Below, one piece after another: positions 1 to 11,165 of a DNA stretch of 64,000 bases. The notes beneath the pieces were generated by a model that saw nothing but the letters and a program-made list of their open reading frames with translations, searched no databases and was not told the DNA's origin. The translations under genes were made by a program, and so were the position numbers. Numbering within the stretch: position 1 is the first letter of the stretch; the number at the start of each line of letters is the position of its first letter. Location of the stretch: contig JFHB01000017.1 of the NCBI GenBank assembly GCA_000729835.1, forward strand, positions 229,397 through 293,396. Direction: 5' to 3'. The stretch is from Atkinsonella hypoxylon (taxonomy: Eukaryota > Ascomycota > Sordariomycetes > Hypocreales > Clavicipitaceae).

Positions 1-2176
1 CTATGGCGCAGCTCATGTCGATACACTAATTGTCTCCACCATTGGAGACACTCGAGTGTTTAAATTTGACTCTGAAGGTGGCATTGAGGAAGTGTACGAG
101 TTTCAGGGCATGGCTTTTGGCCAGGAAACCCTGCTTGCCGCCAACCTACCCAGTAACAGCTCACAACTACTTCAAGTCACGCAACAGTGTGTCACCCTGC
201 TTGATGCCGAGAGTGGAGTGGCAGTAGACGTATGGGATTGCCCCGAAGGCAAGATGATCACTACCGTATCGGTAAACTCCAAATGGGCTCTTTTATCTAT
301 CGATGGATCAACACTTGTTTCATTGGACCTGAACAATCATCTAGCGGCCACTTGCCGTGCAGCGCCCCCTGATCCCGCAACCAACCAGCCAGATCAGATC
401 TCTTGTCTGCACGCCGCGAGAGATACCTCTGATATCGGTATTGTTGGCTGGTGGACTTCTGGGACTATCTCCATTGTGGAACTCGCAACGCTACAACCAT
501 TGCATGGCGAATCATTCAGAAGCACCGAGGATAGTGCGTCTGTCCCTCGAGATCTTGCCCTCGTCCAGCTTCATCCGCCCGAAACCTCAGGACCCACCCT
601 TCTCGTAGCTCTTGAAGATGGTAATGTGATCACTTTTAACGTTTCGCCTCTTGACTATGCATTATCAACGCGCAAGAGTGTTACACTGGGAAGCAGTGCT
701 GCTCGATTACATATCCTGCCACAAAGCGATGGTACCTGCAACGTCTTCGCAACGACAGAACATGCTAGTTTGATATACAGTGCCGAGGGCCGAATAGTAT
801 ACTCAGCAACCATGGCCGATGATACAACACATGTTGCACCGTTTGATTCCGAGGCCTACCCTAATTCCATTGTCATTTCTACGGATAGTCATATTCGACT
901 TTGTCGCATTGACAAAGAACGACTCACTCATATCAAATCGCTTTCTATGAAGGAGACAGTTCGTCGGCTTGCATACTCACCAACCCTGAAAGCCTTCGGG
1001 CTCGGCTGTATCAAGAAAGAGCTTGTCTGCAACGAAGAAATTATCACCAGCTCATTCAGACTAGTCGACGAGATAATTCTAAAAGAGTTGGGTAAACCAT
1101 TTATCCTTGACGGCTCCACGTCCTTAGAGTTGGTCGAAGCTGTTATACGCGCAGAACTACCGAACAGTGCCGGCAACAGAGCAGAGCGATTCATAGTCGG
1201 AACTAGTTTTATTACCGATGAGGATGCCGAAGAAGGTGACATTCGCGGTCGGATCCTCGTGCTCGGTGTTGACGAGAAACGGCAAGTATATCGAATTGTT
1301 GCGCATAACCTCAAAGGCGCGTGCCGATGCCTCGGAGTATTGGGCGAACATATCGTGGCTGGCCTCTCGAAAACCGTGGTTGTTTTCAATTACTTGGAAA
1401 ACACTACTGCATCTGGCTCAATGCAGAAGATAGCTGCTTATCGGCCAGGTTCCTTTCCCGTGGACCTGGATATTTCCGATAACACTATTGGGGTTGTTGA
1501 TTTGATGCAGTCTTTATCTTTGCTCGAGTTTTTCCCGGCACAAGAGGGTTCTCGCGCGCGGTTGGAGGAGAAAGCACGACATAATCAGCCTGGATGGGCC
1601 ACATCGGTTTGCCACCTGGACGGTGAAAGATGGCTGGAGGCAGACGCGCAAGGGAACATTGTCGTCTTGGAACGCAACAAGGACGCACCTACGGAGCACG
1701 ACAGCAGCAAGCTACAGGTCACGAGCGAAATGAATATTGGCGAGCAAATCAATCGAATCAGAAGGTTGCACATCGCATCGACTGAGAACGCCGTAGTGTC
1801 ACCAAAGGCGTTTCTTGGATCGGTAGGTCATCCTGCATCTCCCGCATTCCACAATTGCTGACTGACATGAACATAGATTGAGGGCGCTCTGTATTTGTAC
1901 GGAGACATTTCTCCGAGCTATCAAGACCTCCTCATCACCTTTCAAACGAGACTACAAGGTTACATCTATGCCCCTGGCAATATCAGCTTTGACCTTTGGC
2001 GCGCCTTCAGGAACGAGAGCCGTGGTGCCGAAAGTCCCTTCCGCTTTATAGACGGCGAGATGATTGAAAGATTTCTGGATCTAGACGAAGAGAAACAGGG
2101 GCTTGTTTGCGAGGGCCTTGGACCTAGTGTCGAAGACATGAGAAATATAATTGAGGAGTTGAGGAGGATGCACTAA
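1..2176 (+). CDS. ddb1: DNA damage-binding protein 1 (DDB1), 3' part
   Basis: Partial gene: the frame is open from base 2, so the start lies left of the window. Exons are <1..1822 and 1877..2176; the intron (1823..1876) is GT-AG and joins in phase 0 to read ...GS|IEGALYLYGDI. About 700 residues of beta-propeller sequence are followed by the C-terminal CPSF_A-type helical region, with FDLWRAF and FIDGEMIERFLDL matching the DDB1 C-terminus and a final IEELRRMH close to the family ending. DDB1 is the adaptor linking Cul4 to DCAF substrate receptors in nuclear ubiquitin ligases for UV repair and replication control. The paralogues CPSF160 and RSE1 were considered, but the C-terminal motifs favour DDB1. 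The Rieske gene follows 488 bp downstream on the same strand. Confidence 0.93.
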
Positions 2177-2663
2177 CGGTCAAAGACGAGATGAACAACG
2201 TCGATTGAGGGTACATGTCAGGATTATGGATATGATTGATCGACATTGGGGAATTGGCGCAATTCATTTTGGAGCATTTGATAGGAATGATTACGCTTTG
2301 AATACAAGCTGGTCTGAGTATTGCCAACCACAGCTATAATTACGCACAAACGTGGTCAATATGTTCGTTCGTCGCATGCGAGGTGGACAACCGGGAGTGG
2401 GTCACGTTGATGGTGTTAAACCAGGCACATGCCCGGGCGAGTCCGGAAAAGCCAGCACAATAAGCAACTCGCCCAATCAGCAGCCGCCAATTTCCGAGCC
2501 GGCCGCTGGCTGACAACCTCAGGCAGCGCTTTTGCTTCCAAAACTTTCGGCAACCAAGCATCGTCACAGCCGAGTTGACTTCCAAAGGAAGAGAAGAACC
2601 TCATATCTCCCGCATCTCACTTCTCTCCGTCGCCTACGCACCGAGCCCCCGCTTTCCTTCGCG

Positions 2664-3623
2664 ATGGCATCCCTCGCTTCCGCCTCCAGATCATGCCTGC
2701 GCTCAGGTTTTCGGCCTGCCTCCCCGGCGGTGCGTGCCATGAGCAGCACTGCCATGCGATCTGACAGCGCGACCTCCTCCTACCAGAGCCCCTTCAAGAT
2801 GGGTTCCGACAAGGGCAGCTCGATCCCCGATTTCTCAAAGTACATGAACAACAAGGGCGAAGGGACGAACAAGCTGTTCTCCTACTTCATGGTCGGCACG
2901 ATGGGTGCCTTGTCTGCTGCCGGAGCTAAGAGTACTGTTCAGGGTACGTCTGCGAAAGGGGGCTGTCGATCTCGGGTCTGGCGGCCCCAATGCCATTGAG
3001 GGCACCTCGGGACGCCTAGAACACTTTTTTTTTTTTTTTATCACCGCAGAATGGGTGCTGATGCCTGCTAGAATTCCTCGTCAACATGTCCGCTTCCGCC
3101 GATGTTTTGGCCATGGCCAAGGTGGAAGTCGACCTGAATGCCATCCCCGAGGGCAAGAACGTAAGTCGGGTACTCTCATCGCGGAACTCATTTTCCCACG
3201 CCTGACGCCCCGTTTCAGGTCATCATCAAGTGGCGCGGCAAGCCCGTCTTCATCCGCCACCGAACGCAGGACGAGATCGAGGCCGCCAACAAGGTCAATG
3301 TCGCCAGTCTGCGAGACCCCCAGGCCGACGAGGAGCGCGTCAAGAAGCCCGAGTGGCTTGTCATGCTGGGTAAGATGAAAACTCTGTCGCGGCGCATCGT
3401 TACTGGACACTTTTTTGTTTTAACTTTCGTTTTGCCATCAGGCGTTTGCACCCATCTTGGTTGTGTCCCCATTGGCGAGGCCGGCGACTTTGGCGGCTGG
3501 TTCTGCCCTTGCCACGGCTCTCACTACGATATCTCCGGACGGATAAGGAAGGGCCCTGCTCCGCTTAACCTCGAAATCCCCGAATACGACTTCCCCGAGG
3601 ACGGCAAGTTGGTCGTTGGTTAA
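2664..3623 (+). CDS. rip1: Rieske iron-sulfur subunit of cytochrome bc1 complex
   Basis: Exons 2664..2943, 3072..3160, 3219..3369 and 3442..3623 join in frame to 233 residues. The N-terminus is rich in Ser, Ala and Arg with few acidic residues, as in a mitochondrial presequence. A transmembrane stretch follows (YFMVGTMGALSAAGAKS), then the Rieske fold with CTHLGC (about residues 176-181) and CPCHGSHYD (about 195-203). These supply the two Cys and two His ligands of the 2Fe-2S cluster and the disulfide cysteines. The protein carries electrons from ubiquinol to cytochrome c1 in complex III of the inner membrane. ATG 2664 is chosen because the same frame upstream encodes a basic run with no family match. 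Intron 1 contains a T13 tract close to its 3' end. All catalytic residues are present. Confidence 0.97.
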
Positions 3624-4128
3624 GGTGCTTGACTTGGTGTAGGAGTAAGGCTGGTCTCGAGCGGATCGACAAATAGATGTTCATATTGTTTTCAGGCGGC
3701 TGGATGAGAATTGGATGGGGGGTCAAGAGGTAGGGAAATAGAAGGGCGCAGTGGGAGAGAAAGCTGGTCCTGTTCTGTGTAGGGCGCCCACTCCTGTTCT
3801 CTTAGACATGAGCCATTGGCTGTGTATAAAATATACAAGGTACTACGAATCATTCTCTTTGTTGGAATGGAATTTCCCTGCGTCGTGTTTTTTCTCGGCA
3901 GGGCTTCAGTCGATGACGGTGTCTGTATTTTTTATTCCCACGGTATGTGATCTTCTGTACGCTGCATTACATGCCTAGGTACACATTTAAGCGCAGAATA
4001 GTGGAAAACGGACAATCCACAACATGTCCTTCAGATTTGTAGTAGATGTCTATGTTACGGAGATGTAATTACACTTGTATTGCCCTTTCCTTTTTTCTCA
4101 TTCCCTGAAGTTTTCTTCGCATTTTCAC
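3624..4128. other. tail-to-tail spacer between rip1 and cct1
   Basis: About 505 bp between two convergent stop codons. It must hold both 3' UTRs. I see T-rich stretches and one CCTAGGTA word at 3974-3981 but no coding signal. Confidence 0.6.
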
Positions 4129-5963
4129 TTAGTGGCCATGACCATCATCCGCTTCCTTCTGCTCCGGGTCCAACTTGATCAAGGTATCTATTCTCATGAT
4201 GCTGATGCAAGCCTCGACAGCGCTCTTCAGCTGTCGTACTTTGCTCATGCTGGGTTCCAGAACACCCAGTTTCAGCTCATCTACAACCTTGCCACGCATC
4301 AAGTCCAGACCATAATTCTTGTAGCCCTTCTTCTTAGCAGTGCTCTTCTCATCTTCGCTGGCATCACCTTCCTGGATGCGTTGCGACAGAGCGTGCCGTG
4401 ATCGCAACTGTGCCACGAGTTCGGCCGCGTCCTTGGCTGCATTGACAGCCAAGGTCTTGGGAATAATGAGGAGAGACTGGGCGAATTCGCCGATAGCGAG
4501 CTGTTCCCGGGATCCCACAGTACCGGCAAATTCTTCCAGGTATATGTGGAGGGCCGTCTCTACGGCGCCGCCTCCGGGAACGATGCTGCCACTCTCTAGA
4601 GTTCGCTTGACAGCACATAGGGAATCATGCACAGAGCGTTCCATCTCATCGAGTGAGTAGTCATTTGGTCCGCGGAGGATCACCGAGGCAGAAGAGTGAG
4701 CTTTAGTTCCCTTGATCAGAATGCATTCGTCGTCGGAGATGCGCTCCTGGCTGACGGATTCAGCGTGGCCTAGACAAGACGGCTCAAACTTTTCGTCACC
4801 GTTCAAATCGGAAAGAGTGCTCAGCAGAGTGCCACCAGTAGCCTTGGCAATTCTTCGCAGATCCTCCTTCTTACAGCGTCGAACACCCATGGCACCGCGC
4901 TCGACAAACATCTTCAAGACCAAATCGTCGATACCCTTGGTAGTCAAGACAACGTTGGCACCGGCTTTAAGAATCATTTCTACTCGCTCAAGAATCATCC
5001 CGGATTCTCGTGCACGAATTTCCTCCAACTGCCGAGGATCATCGACGGTGATTTGAACACCCATCTTCATTCTTTCCTTTTGTAGATTCATGTCGAGGAG
5101 AGCAATCTTGGCGTCTTGAATATGAGTAGGCATGGCTTGTGACGCCACAGTGCAGTTCAATGCGTAGCCCTTGATCAACATCGACTCAAGCACACTTTTG
5201 CCGTGCGCCTTGAGGATATTGACAGCCTTGACTGGGTACTTGTTCTCGTTGCGGTTGTTGGTGGTCTTTACGGCTTGCATAGCGTCAACTACCATGTTAG
5301 AGAAAAATTCTGAATCGGCTCCGATGATCTTGCTGGACATGGAGGTCTTGGCGATATTGAGTAGGGACTCGCGGCCGAGATTCTCGACCTTGATGCTGAC
5401 ATTTTCATTTAGATACTTGACAGCTTCTCGAAGGGCTAATCGGTAGCCGGTAATAATGGTGGTGGGGTGGATGCGGTTCTTCATCAGTTCGTTTCCTCTT
5501 CGCAAAAGCTCAGCAGCAATAAGGACAACAGAAGTAGTGCCATCACCAACTTCTTTATCCTGCTGCTGTGCTAAGTCGACAAGGATTTTTCCTGCGGGAT
5601 CTTCGACGTCGAGAAGGCTCAAGATTGTGGCGCCGTCGTTAGTTACCGTTACATCCTGTTTCCATGCGTGAGAGGCTGATTTTACGAAGAGCTAAGAAGA
5701 GTGCGAGACAAGTAGAAAGATGCTTACGCCAATGTCGTCAACCATCATCTTATCCAGGCCGCTGGGACCAAAAGAGCTCTTAACAACATTCGCGATCGCC
5801 TGCGTAGCGAGGACTGCAGCAAAGATTAGCATGGAACATCGTCGACCGTTGACACTCCACTGTCAGGAGACGTACCATTCTGATCACGAATGTCGGATCC
5901 TGAGATTTTTTGACCCCCTAAGAAAAGAGTGCCGTTCCGAGGCTGCTCGAACATAGTGGCCAT
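4129..5963 (-). CDS. cct1: T-complex protein 1 subunit alpha (CCT1/TCP-1)
   Basis: Exons on the minus strand are 5963..5876, 5813..5728 and 5655..4129, giving 566 residues, normal for the family. The first exon begins MATMFEQPRNGTLFLGG. Group II chaperonin signatures are present: KSSFGPSGLDKM, DVTVTNDGATIL, GDGTTS (about 95-100) for ATP binding and hydrolysis, and VPGGGAVE in the second half. Subunit-specific blocks such as KTSMSSKIIGADSEFF, ILKAHGKS and SREQLAIGEFA match the alpha subunit rather than the other seven. It is one of eight subunits of the cytosolic TRiC/CCT ring that folds actin, tubulin and WD40 proteins. The gene diverges from prolyl-tRNA synthetase across 600 bp and converges with rip1. 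Confidence 0.97.
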
Positions 5964-6563
5964 ATTTGCGGCAATCCAAAATATCGGGCACTATGTGTGA
6001 ACTAACGAACTGGCGGAGTGTCGTCGTCGCGAATGGAATTCCTGCCTGCGGGTTGTGGGTTGAGAACCGCCGCCAGCTGCGGAAGCTTCAAGTGGTCGTT
6101 GTGCCTGCTCCGCCCATGTGCCCCTCGAACTTTTGCCCGGAAGCTGAGATTCTTCCAGCTCCGTGGTCAAGAGGTGTTATGATAATGGAGGGAGGCGCAC
6201 GGACCGGGGGCTACTGTGACGACACTGCACCAACAGCGTTTCGTGCCCCGCCTTTAAAAAAAAAAAAAAAAAAAAGAGAGAGAGGAATGGGGAAAGAAAG
6301 AAAGGGCCCGCGGGGCACACTTGCCACAGCAGCGACACCGATGCCGGTGCAAAGAGTCATCCACCTTGTCCCTTGCCCCCCCCCCCTTCCTTCTATTGAA
6401 AGCGCACAACCGTTAAGGACAGCTTCTTGAGCCACGACTTATTGCTCAGATAAGCAATCCAGCGTCAGACCGACCTGGCTAAATTAATTGGAAAAGCTCT
6501 TTAGTTTCGTTTTTCGTACCCCTGTTTTGCCCTCAATTTACCAAATTCGAGTTGCACATTAAA
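5964..6563. promoter_or_regulatory. shared divergent promoter region cct1 / prolyl-tRNA synthetase
   Basis: This 600 bp segment separates two divergent start codons, so it should contain both promoters and 5' UTRs. It holds an A19 tract at about 6257-6275, a C-run followed by pyrimidines at about 6379-6395 and a T-rich stretch just before ATG 6564. No TATA box is obvious. The role is inferred from gene orientation only. Confidence 0.5.
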
Positions 6564-8292
6564 ATGGAGACCTCCGCTGAGCAGTCAAAAAGCGCCTTGC
6601 AGAAGGCCGAGAAGCAGGCCCAGCTTGCTGCTGTAAAGGCAGCTAAGGCAGCCAAGAAAGTTGTTGGAGGCAAGAAATCGGAAGACATCATCGGCATCAC
6701 AAACTCCAAGGCGGAGAACTTTTCAGCATGGTATCAGGAAGTGGTCCTCAAGGCCGAAATGGTCGAGTACTACCAGGAAATTTCTGGCTTTTTCGTCTTA
6801 CGTCCTTTGTCTATGCACATCTGGAACACCATTCGCAAGTGGTTCCAGGGTCATATTGAAGAGATGGGAGTCGAGGAAACTAGTTTCCCCATGTTTTTGT
6901 CCAAGACATCTCTGGATAAAGAGAAGGATCATGTCGAGGGCTTTGCTCCCGAACTAGCCTGGGTAGAAAGAGCGTATGTATTTTCCTTTCGTCTTTTTCC
7001 GAGGTTATTGTATATTCAGATATTGATTTTACGCTCATATTAGTGGTGACAAGAAGCTCGAAGTCCCCGTCGCTATTCGTCCTACTTCCGAGGCTGTCAT
7101 GTATCCCTACTATTCCAAATGGATTCGCAGCCACCGTGATCTTCCCCTGCGATTGAACCAATGGAACTCTGTCGTGCGCTGGGAAGCAAAACAGACCACC
7201 CCATTCCTTCGAACCCGAGAATTCCTTTGGCAAGAAGGCCACACTGCTCATCTGACCGAAGAGCTGGCGAGCAAAGAAGTCCTGGAGATTTTGGAGCTCT
7301 ATGCAGGTGTATATGAGCAGCTCCTTGCCGTTCCTGTCGTTCGTGGTACCAAGACGGAGAACGAGAAGTTTGCAGGAGGTTATTATACCACCACTGTAGA
7401 AGGATATATTCCATCCAATGGCCGAGGTATCCAGGGTGCCACTTCTCATGCGCTGGGGCAGAACTTCAGTAAAATGTTCCAAATTACGGTGGAAGATCCT
7501 CAAAACAAGGGCCAGCATGTCAATGTGTGGCAGAACTCTTGGGGGCTGTCCACTCGTGTTATTGGCGTTATGGTCATGGTACATGGTGACGATAAAGGAC
7601 TTGTGCTGCCGCCCCGTGTTGCCCAACTCCAAGCCATCCTCGTTCCTGTTGGTATCAATAAGAACACTACTGATGAGGTCAAGAAGAATCATGAGGATCA
7701 GATGGACGATATGCGTGTTATTCTCAAGAAGACGGGTGTGAGATGCGACTCTGATTGGAGAGAGGGTTACACTCCCGCCTGGAAATTTAACGATTGGGAG
7801 ATGAAGGGAGTGCCGCTCCGTCTGGAGTTTGGACCCAAAGATGCGGCAAAAGGAGTCGTAACTTATGCTCGGCGTGATACGGGTGAGAAGGGTGAGATCC
7901 CCATTGCAGATCTGGCTGTCAAGGTTCCCGAGCTCCTTGAAACAATACAGGCGGATATGTACAAGAAGGCGGAATTGGCATTCCGGGAGCATCGCAAGCA
8001 GATCACCAAGTGGGATGATGTACTTCCTTCCTTGGATGATAAGAACGTTGTCCTTATTCCTTTCTGCCTTGATGGCAAGTGCGAGGATCGCATCAAGGAG
8101 CTGACTACTCGGAGTGATGACAACCGTGATGTCCCGGAGAACCAGAAGCTTCCCTCCATGGGCATGAAGAGTTTGTGCATTCCATTTGACCAGCCTGAAG
8201 GAACCGACCTGGTCCCTGGCGAAACTCCGTGCTTGAATCCTGAATGCAAGGGCAAAGCTCAGAAATGGGTCATGTTTGGTAGAAGCTATTAG
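6564..8292 (+). CDS. prolyl-tRNA synthetase, eukaryote/archaeal type
   Basis: Exons 6564..6973 and 7044..8292 join in frame (VERA|GDKK) to 552 residues. The N-terminus is a Lys/Ala-rich extension, then the class II catalytic core starting near SKAENFSAWYQEVV. Active-site motifs include IRPTSE (about 148-153), RTREFLWQEGHTAH (about 194-207) and IQGATSHALGQNFS. A central anticodon-binding domain is followed by the C-terminal domain with CLDGKCEDRIKE and CLNPECKGKAQKW and a terminal Tyr, typical of the eukaryote-like ProS form. It charges tRNA-Pro in the cytosol. There is no N-terminal editing-like domain before the core, unlike the budding-yeast enzyme. ATG 6564 is the first in-frame ATG after the splice-free 5' leader. 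Confidence 0.96.
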
Positions 8293-8563
8293 AGGCTGCG
8301 AACAAGGAAGCGAAGGTGCAAAACAAGATTCACAATGAAGAGACATCATGGGCGCTTGGAGTAGGCGTACAGTTTTAGACGTCACATATTGAGGGAAAGG
8401 TGAGCATTGTGGATATCCATTTTATATATATATAAAGAATCTTTGGCGATATCCACTCGTGACCAAGAAGCAAATGAAGAGATCATGACTTGAATCAAAA
8501 TTTCCTCTCTAATGTGTCTAATACTGTTTGCGTGAGGCTTGTCTACGTGCGTTGATTCTATTG

Positions 8564-9712
8564 TCAACACCACCCAAATTTCTCATTGTCGACCCATTCT
8601 ACATTTGAGACTGAGCCTTCACCAAACCATCTGAGACTTGCAATGCTTGATGTTTCTCGGACAACAAGCTCGCTCTTTAGGGTTGGCGTACGTGCCACCA
8701 GCATTTGCGTGCGTTCATCTGGATTCCACATGTTCACTTTGGGACAAAGCCATTCTCTTGCCTGGGTATGCGCGACACCCATAATGGCCTCGAGAGCCGT
8801 TGCCAGCTCCACATCCGGCAGACTATCGTCCTCAAACGCAAAACGAAGAATGTCCATGACATTCTTCTGTGGGCTCTCCTTTCCTCCTGGCACGCTGGGA
8901 GACCACAACATCCAAACTCGGGAACGGGGCCGTCCGGGCGGCGTATAGATGGCACCATGAACCGTGGAAACTTTCCCAAGAAAATGGCTGGATAAAGATG
9001 CTCCCCTGGCGAAGTGCCACTCATAGGTAGCCAAGTCTGGAAGAACAGCAACTCTCACGACATGGGGCTTCCCCGGCATGGTCGCCAGCTTCTTCCGAAG
9101 AGTCTGCTCGTCCAAGTCTGCCACCGCGGGCAGATTGTCGTCTGTGATTAGCGTCAGGCATCCATCATGGGGAGTGGAAAAGGGGTTCACTTGGAAACTC
9201 CAATGGGTGCTCGGGAAGGGGGTCCATCCTCGTTCTGCGTAGAAGATCTTGCCTATGTCGGAGAAGAGGATGGAGAACTCGGCGCTGCCGGGGTCTCGGG
9301 CCTGTTGCGCCGCGAGTTTGTCGCCGAGGAGGGAGATGATGGTCGAGGCGTGGCCTTGGCGGCGGTGTTCGGGGGAGGTGAAGACTGAGGCGACGCCGTG
9401 GGCGGTCACATCGCGGATGTGGCCTTGTTGCGTTCGCACGACGGCCCTCCTGCGGTATGTTTCCAGGGAGGAGAGGACCGGACGGGTGGGGGAGACGGCA
9501 TTCTGGACGGTGGTGGGGGAGGCGTGAGTCAGAATCCAGGTTTTTAGGCCGCCGTTCCGGGTGAGGCGGTTGGTGAGGAGTTGTTCTTCGCGGCGCGTGT
9601 ACTCTTCGGGAGTGAAGTCTGATCCCCAGAACGGTTGGTGACTTGTCCATATGTTGGCTCGTTCATCGGGTGTGGCTTCGGAGATGATGAGGGGGGTATG
9701 CGGCAGGGTCAT
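8564..9712 (-). CDS. LYC1-like GNAT acetyltransferase
   Basis: Single-exon gene of 382 residues starting at ATG 9712; an upstream TTG in frame is not used. The N-terminal half has a GNAT-like fold: VASVFTSPEHRRQGHASTII carries the V-x3-P-x2-R-x2-G acetyl-CoA loop, followed by ILFSDIGKIFYAERGW, the conserved block of the LYC1 family (lysine N6-acetyltransferase first studied in yeast). The C-terminal half with VWMLWSPS and a final VDNEKFGWC is also family-like. The expected reaction is acetyl-CoA-dependent acetylation of lysine or a related amine in its catabolism; substrate is inferred. It converges with prolyl-tRNA synthetase with 271 bp between stops. The coding strand is GC-rich. Confidence 0.85.
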   Translation of the reverse strand: MTLPHTPLIISEATPDERANIWTSHQPFWGSDFTPEEYTRREEQLLTNRLTRNGGLKTWILTHASPTTVQNAVSPTRPVLSSLETYRRRAVVRTQQGHIRDVTAHGVASVFTSPEHRRQGHASTIISLLGDKLAAQQARDPGSAEFSILFSDIGKIFYAERGWTPFPSTHWSFQVNPFSTPHDGCLTLITDDNLPAVADLDEQTLRKKLATMPGKPHVVRVAVLPDLATYEWHFARGASLSSHFLGKVSTVHGAIYTPPGRPRSRVWMLWSPSVPGGKESPQKNVMDILRFAFEDDSLPDVELATALEAIMGVAHTQAREWLCPKVNMWNPDERTQMLVARTPTLKSELVVRETSSIASLRWFGEGSVSNVEWVDNEKFGWC

Positions 9713-10898
9713 TGCTGTTCTAATGGGCAAGGCGAGCTCTCCGGATGTACAGCATCGAAATGTCTGTTTACAGAAGACAGAGCAACGGGAGGAAGGACCG
9801 CAGTGCGATTCGGTTGTATTGGGTTGCGTTGCGTTGCATCTGGCCGCAGGACACTAGATTTCAGAAGTATCCGGACCCTCAGAAACGGGACGGGACGGGG
9901 CGGGGCGGGGCCTGCGCCTAATATAGCTACCAGACATGTAGTCCTACGCCTGCGTCGAGCCGGGCGTCCGCGGGCCATGAACTGGGATGGGCCGGAGTGT
10001 TTTATGCGGAGTCTGTAAATGACCTAACCTAACCTAGCCTAGCTGTAGTTATTCCGTAGGTCCTAGTGGCTTTAAGGTGTGGGTCCTAATTACTACATGT
10101 GGTTCTATTTTTTTTATAGTATCAGTTGGGAGAACCAAGGGCATAGCTGTATGCACTAGTGCTTTATGGGTTGTTGTGTGTGTTGTAATAACTTAGTAGG
10201 AAAGGGGAAGCCGAGGATATGGGCTAGCTGTGACTAGCCAATTATAGTGCGCGCTATTGTTAGGCGTTGCCCCCCTCATCTACCTCGACCCAACTACCGC
10301 CGAACAATGGCTTGCAACCAAAGAGACAGAAGCATAGCCGTGCCAGAGGACAAGCATACTACGATGGAGCCTTGGGGCCAAGGGGCATGCTAAGTCTTCA
10401 GTCTTACGGCCACTCAAAACAACAACTTAGCAACCAGGCCTACACCTTGGCCTCCATCCGCCACATTGTTCAACTCAAAATATACACCGTTCATCCAATA
10501 CCGCCGCTCGCGGGCAGCACAAGACCCCAATATGTTATGACCTTGGTTAAGGCTTGGGCCTTGACCAGTGATGTTGATACATTTCGGGAAAGGGGTACAA
10601 TGCCTACCAGAATGGTAGAGATTGGGCTAAACAACGAAGGGATGATGCCATTAGGCAAGCTACCGGAAAGGCTCCCGAGGCTGATACCGCTGATACATGC
10701 CTGAGTGACCTGGCATCTTGCCAGGATTCAGCCTGCGATCAAGCGATAAAATAAGGATGCTCTCCGTGATCGCGAACGACGCTAATCTTGCGGGCTAGGT
10801 CCTTTATCCATGCTGTAAGCGATAGCTCCCTTGAAGTCCAAGATTAGTATGTCTTTTCCAGTCTACTTCATAGTCTCTCCTTCGGTCCGTAGCGCTTC
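9713..10898. other. gene-poor island, left part; no supported gene
   Basis: After the LYC1 promoter the sequence turns into weak open frames with no recognisable protein. A short degenerate array of CCTAAC/CCTAGC words lies at 10021-10045. An open frame of 145 codons at 10267-10704 matches no family I know. The stretch may belong to the decayed retroelement at 10.9-11.2 kb, but I could not identify an LTR. Confidence 0.4.
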
Positions 10899-11165
10899 TC
10901 AATCTTGACCCTTGACCGACGTTCGGGCCCTCGGCTTGCATTCTTGGCGCTTGTAGGACTGTCTGAGTGCTAAACTATCGATTATGAGCCTCTCCTCTTT
11001 AGTTGTGCCCAGCTTAACAAGGCCATTCGTATAGCGAGAATGAGTCCGTGCAGAGCAGTGATCAAAGGTAAAGAGTTTGTAAAAGAAAGAGTGCGGTGGT
11101 AGTAGGTTGGGACGCCCTTGGTGAGGGAGTCTCGTTCCAGAGCTCTGAAGGGTTGTAGACAATCA
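10899..11165 (-). mobile_element. degenerate Ty1/Copia retroelement, RNase H fragment
   Basis: On the minus strand a frame reads CTDSFSLYE (about 11055-11029) and, after one extra base near 11021-11027, continues LVKLGTTKEERLIIDSLALR then QSYKRQE. This matches the Copia polyprotein end, where TDSxSLYDCLVKLGTT is followed by a KRLxIDxxxLRxSYERRE block. The frame then decays and the usual WI..NPADAMTK end is not visible. I see no integrase or intact reverse transcriptase. The flank at 11.2-11.4 kb is dense in TpA, as RIP or age could leave. The element is dead; its limits are uncertain. Confidence 0.6.

Noticed and set aside
6880..8385. A 501-codon open frame antisense to the prolyl-tRNA synthetase gene
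   Set aside because: It mirrors the codon bias of the sense gene, shows no domain or ATG-context support, and the sense protein is clearly real.
9165..9650. A 161-codon frame within the LYC1-like gene
   Set aside because: Alternative frame of the GC-rich acetyltransferase coding sequence; Pro/Arg-rich shadow.
10021..10045. CCTAAC-like repeats suggesting a telomere
   Set aside because: Fungal telomeres are TTAGGG arrays; these are a few irregular CCTAAC/CCTAGC words, and conserved genes lie on both sides.
10267..10704. A 145-codon plus-strand frame in the gene-poor island
   Set aside because: No domain, no signal, no splice partner; composition like its surroundings. It may be retroelement debris.
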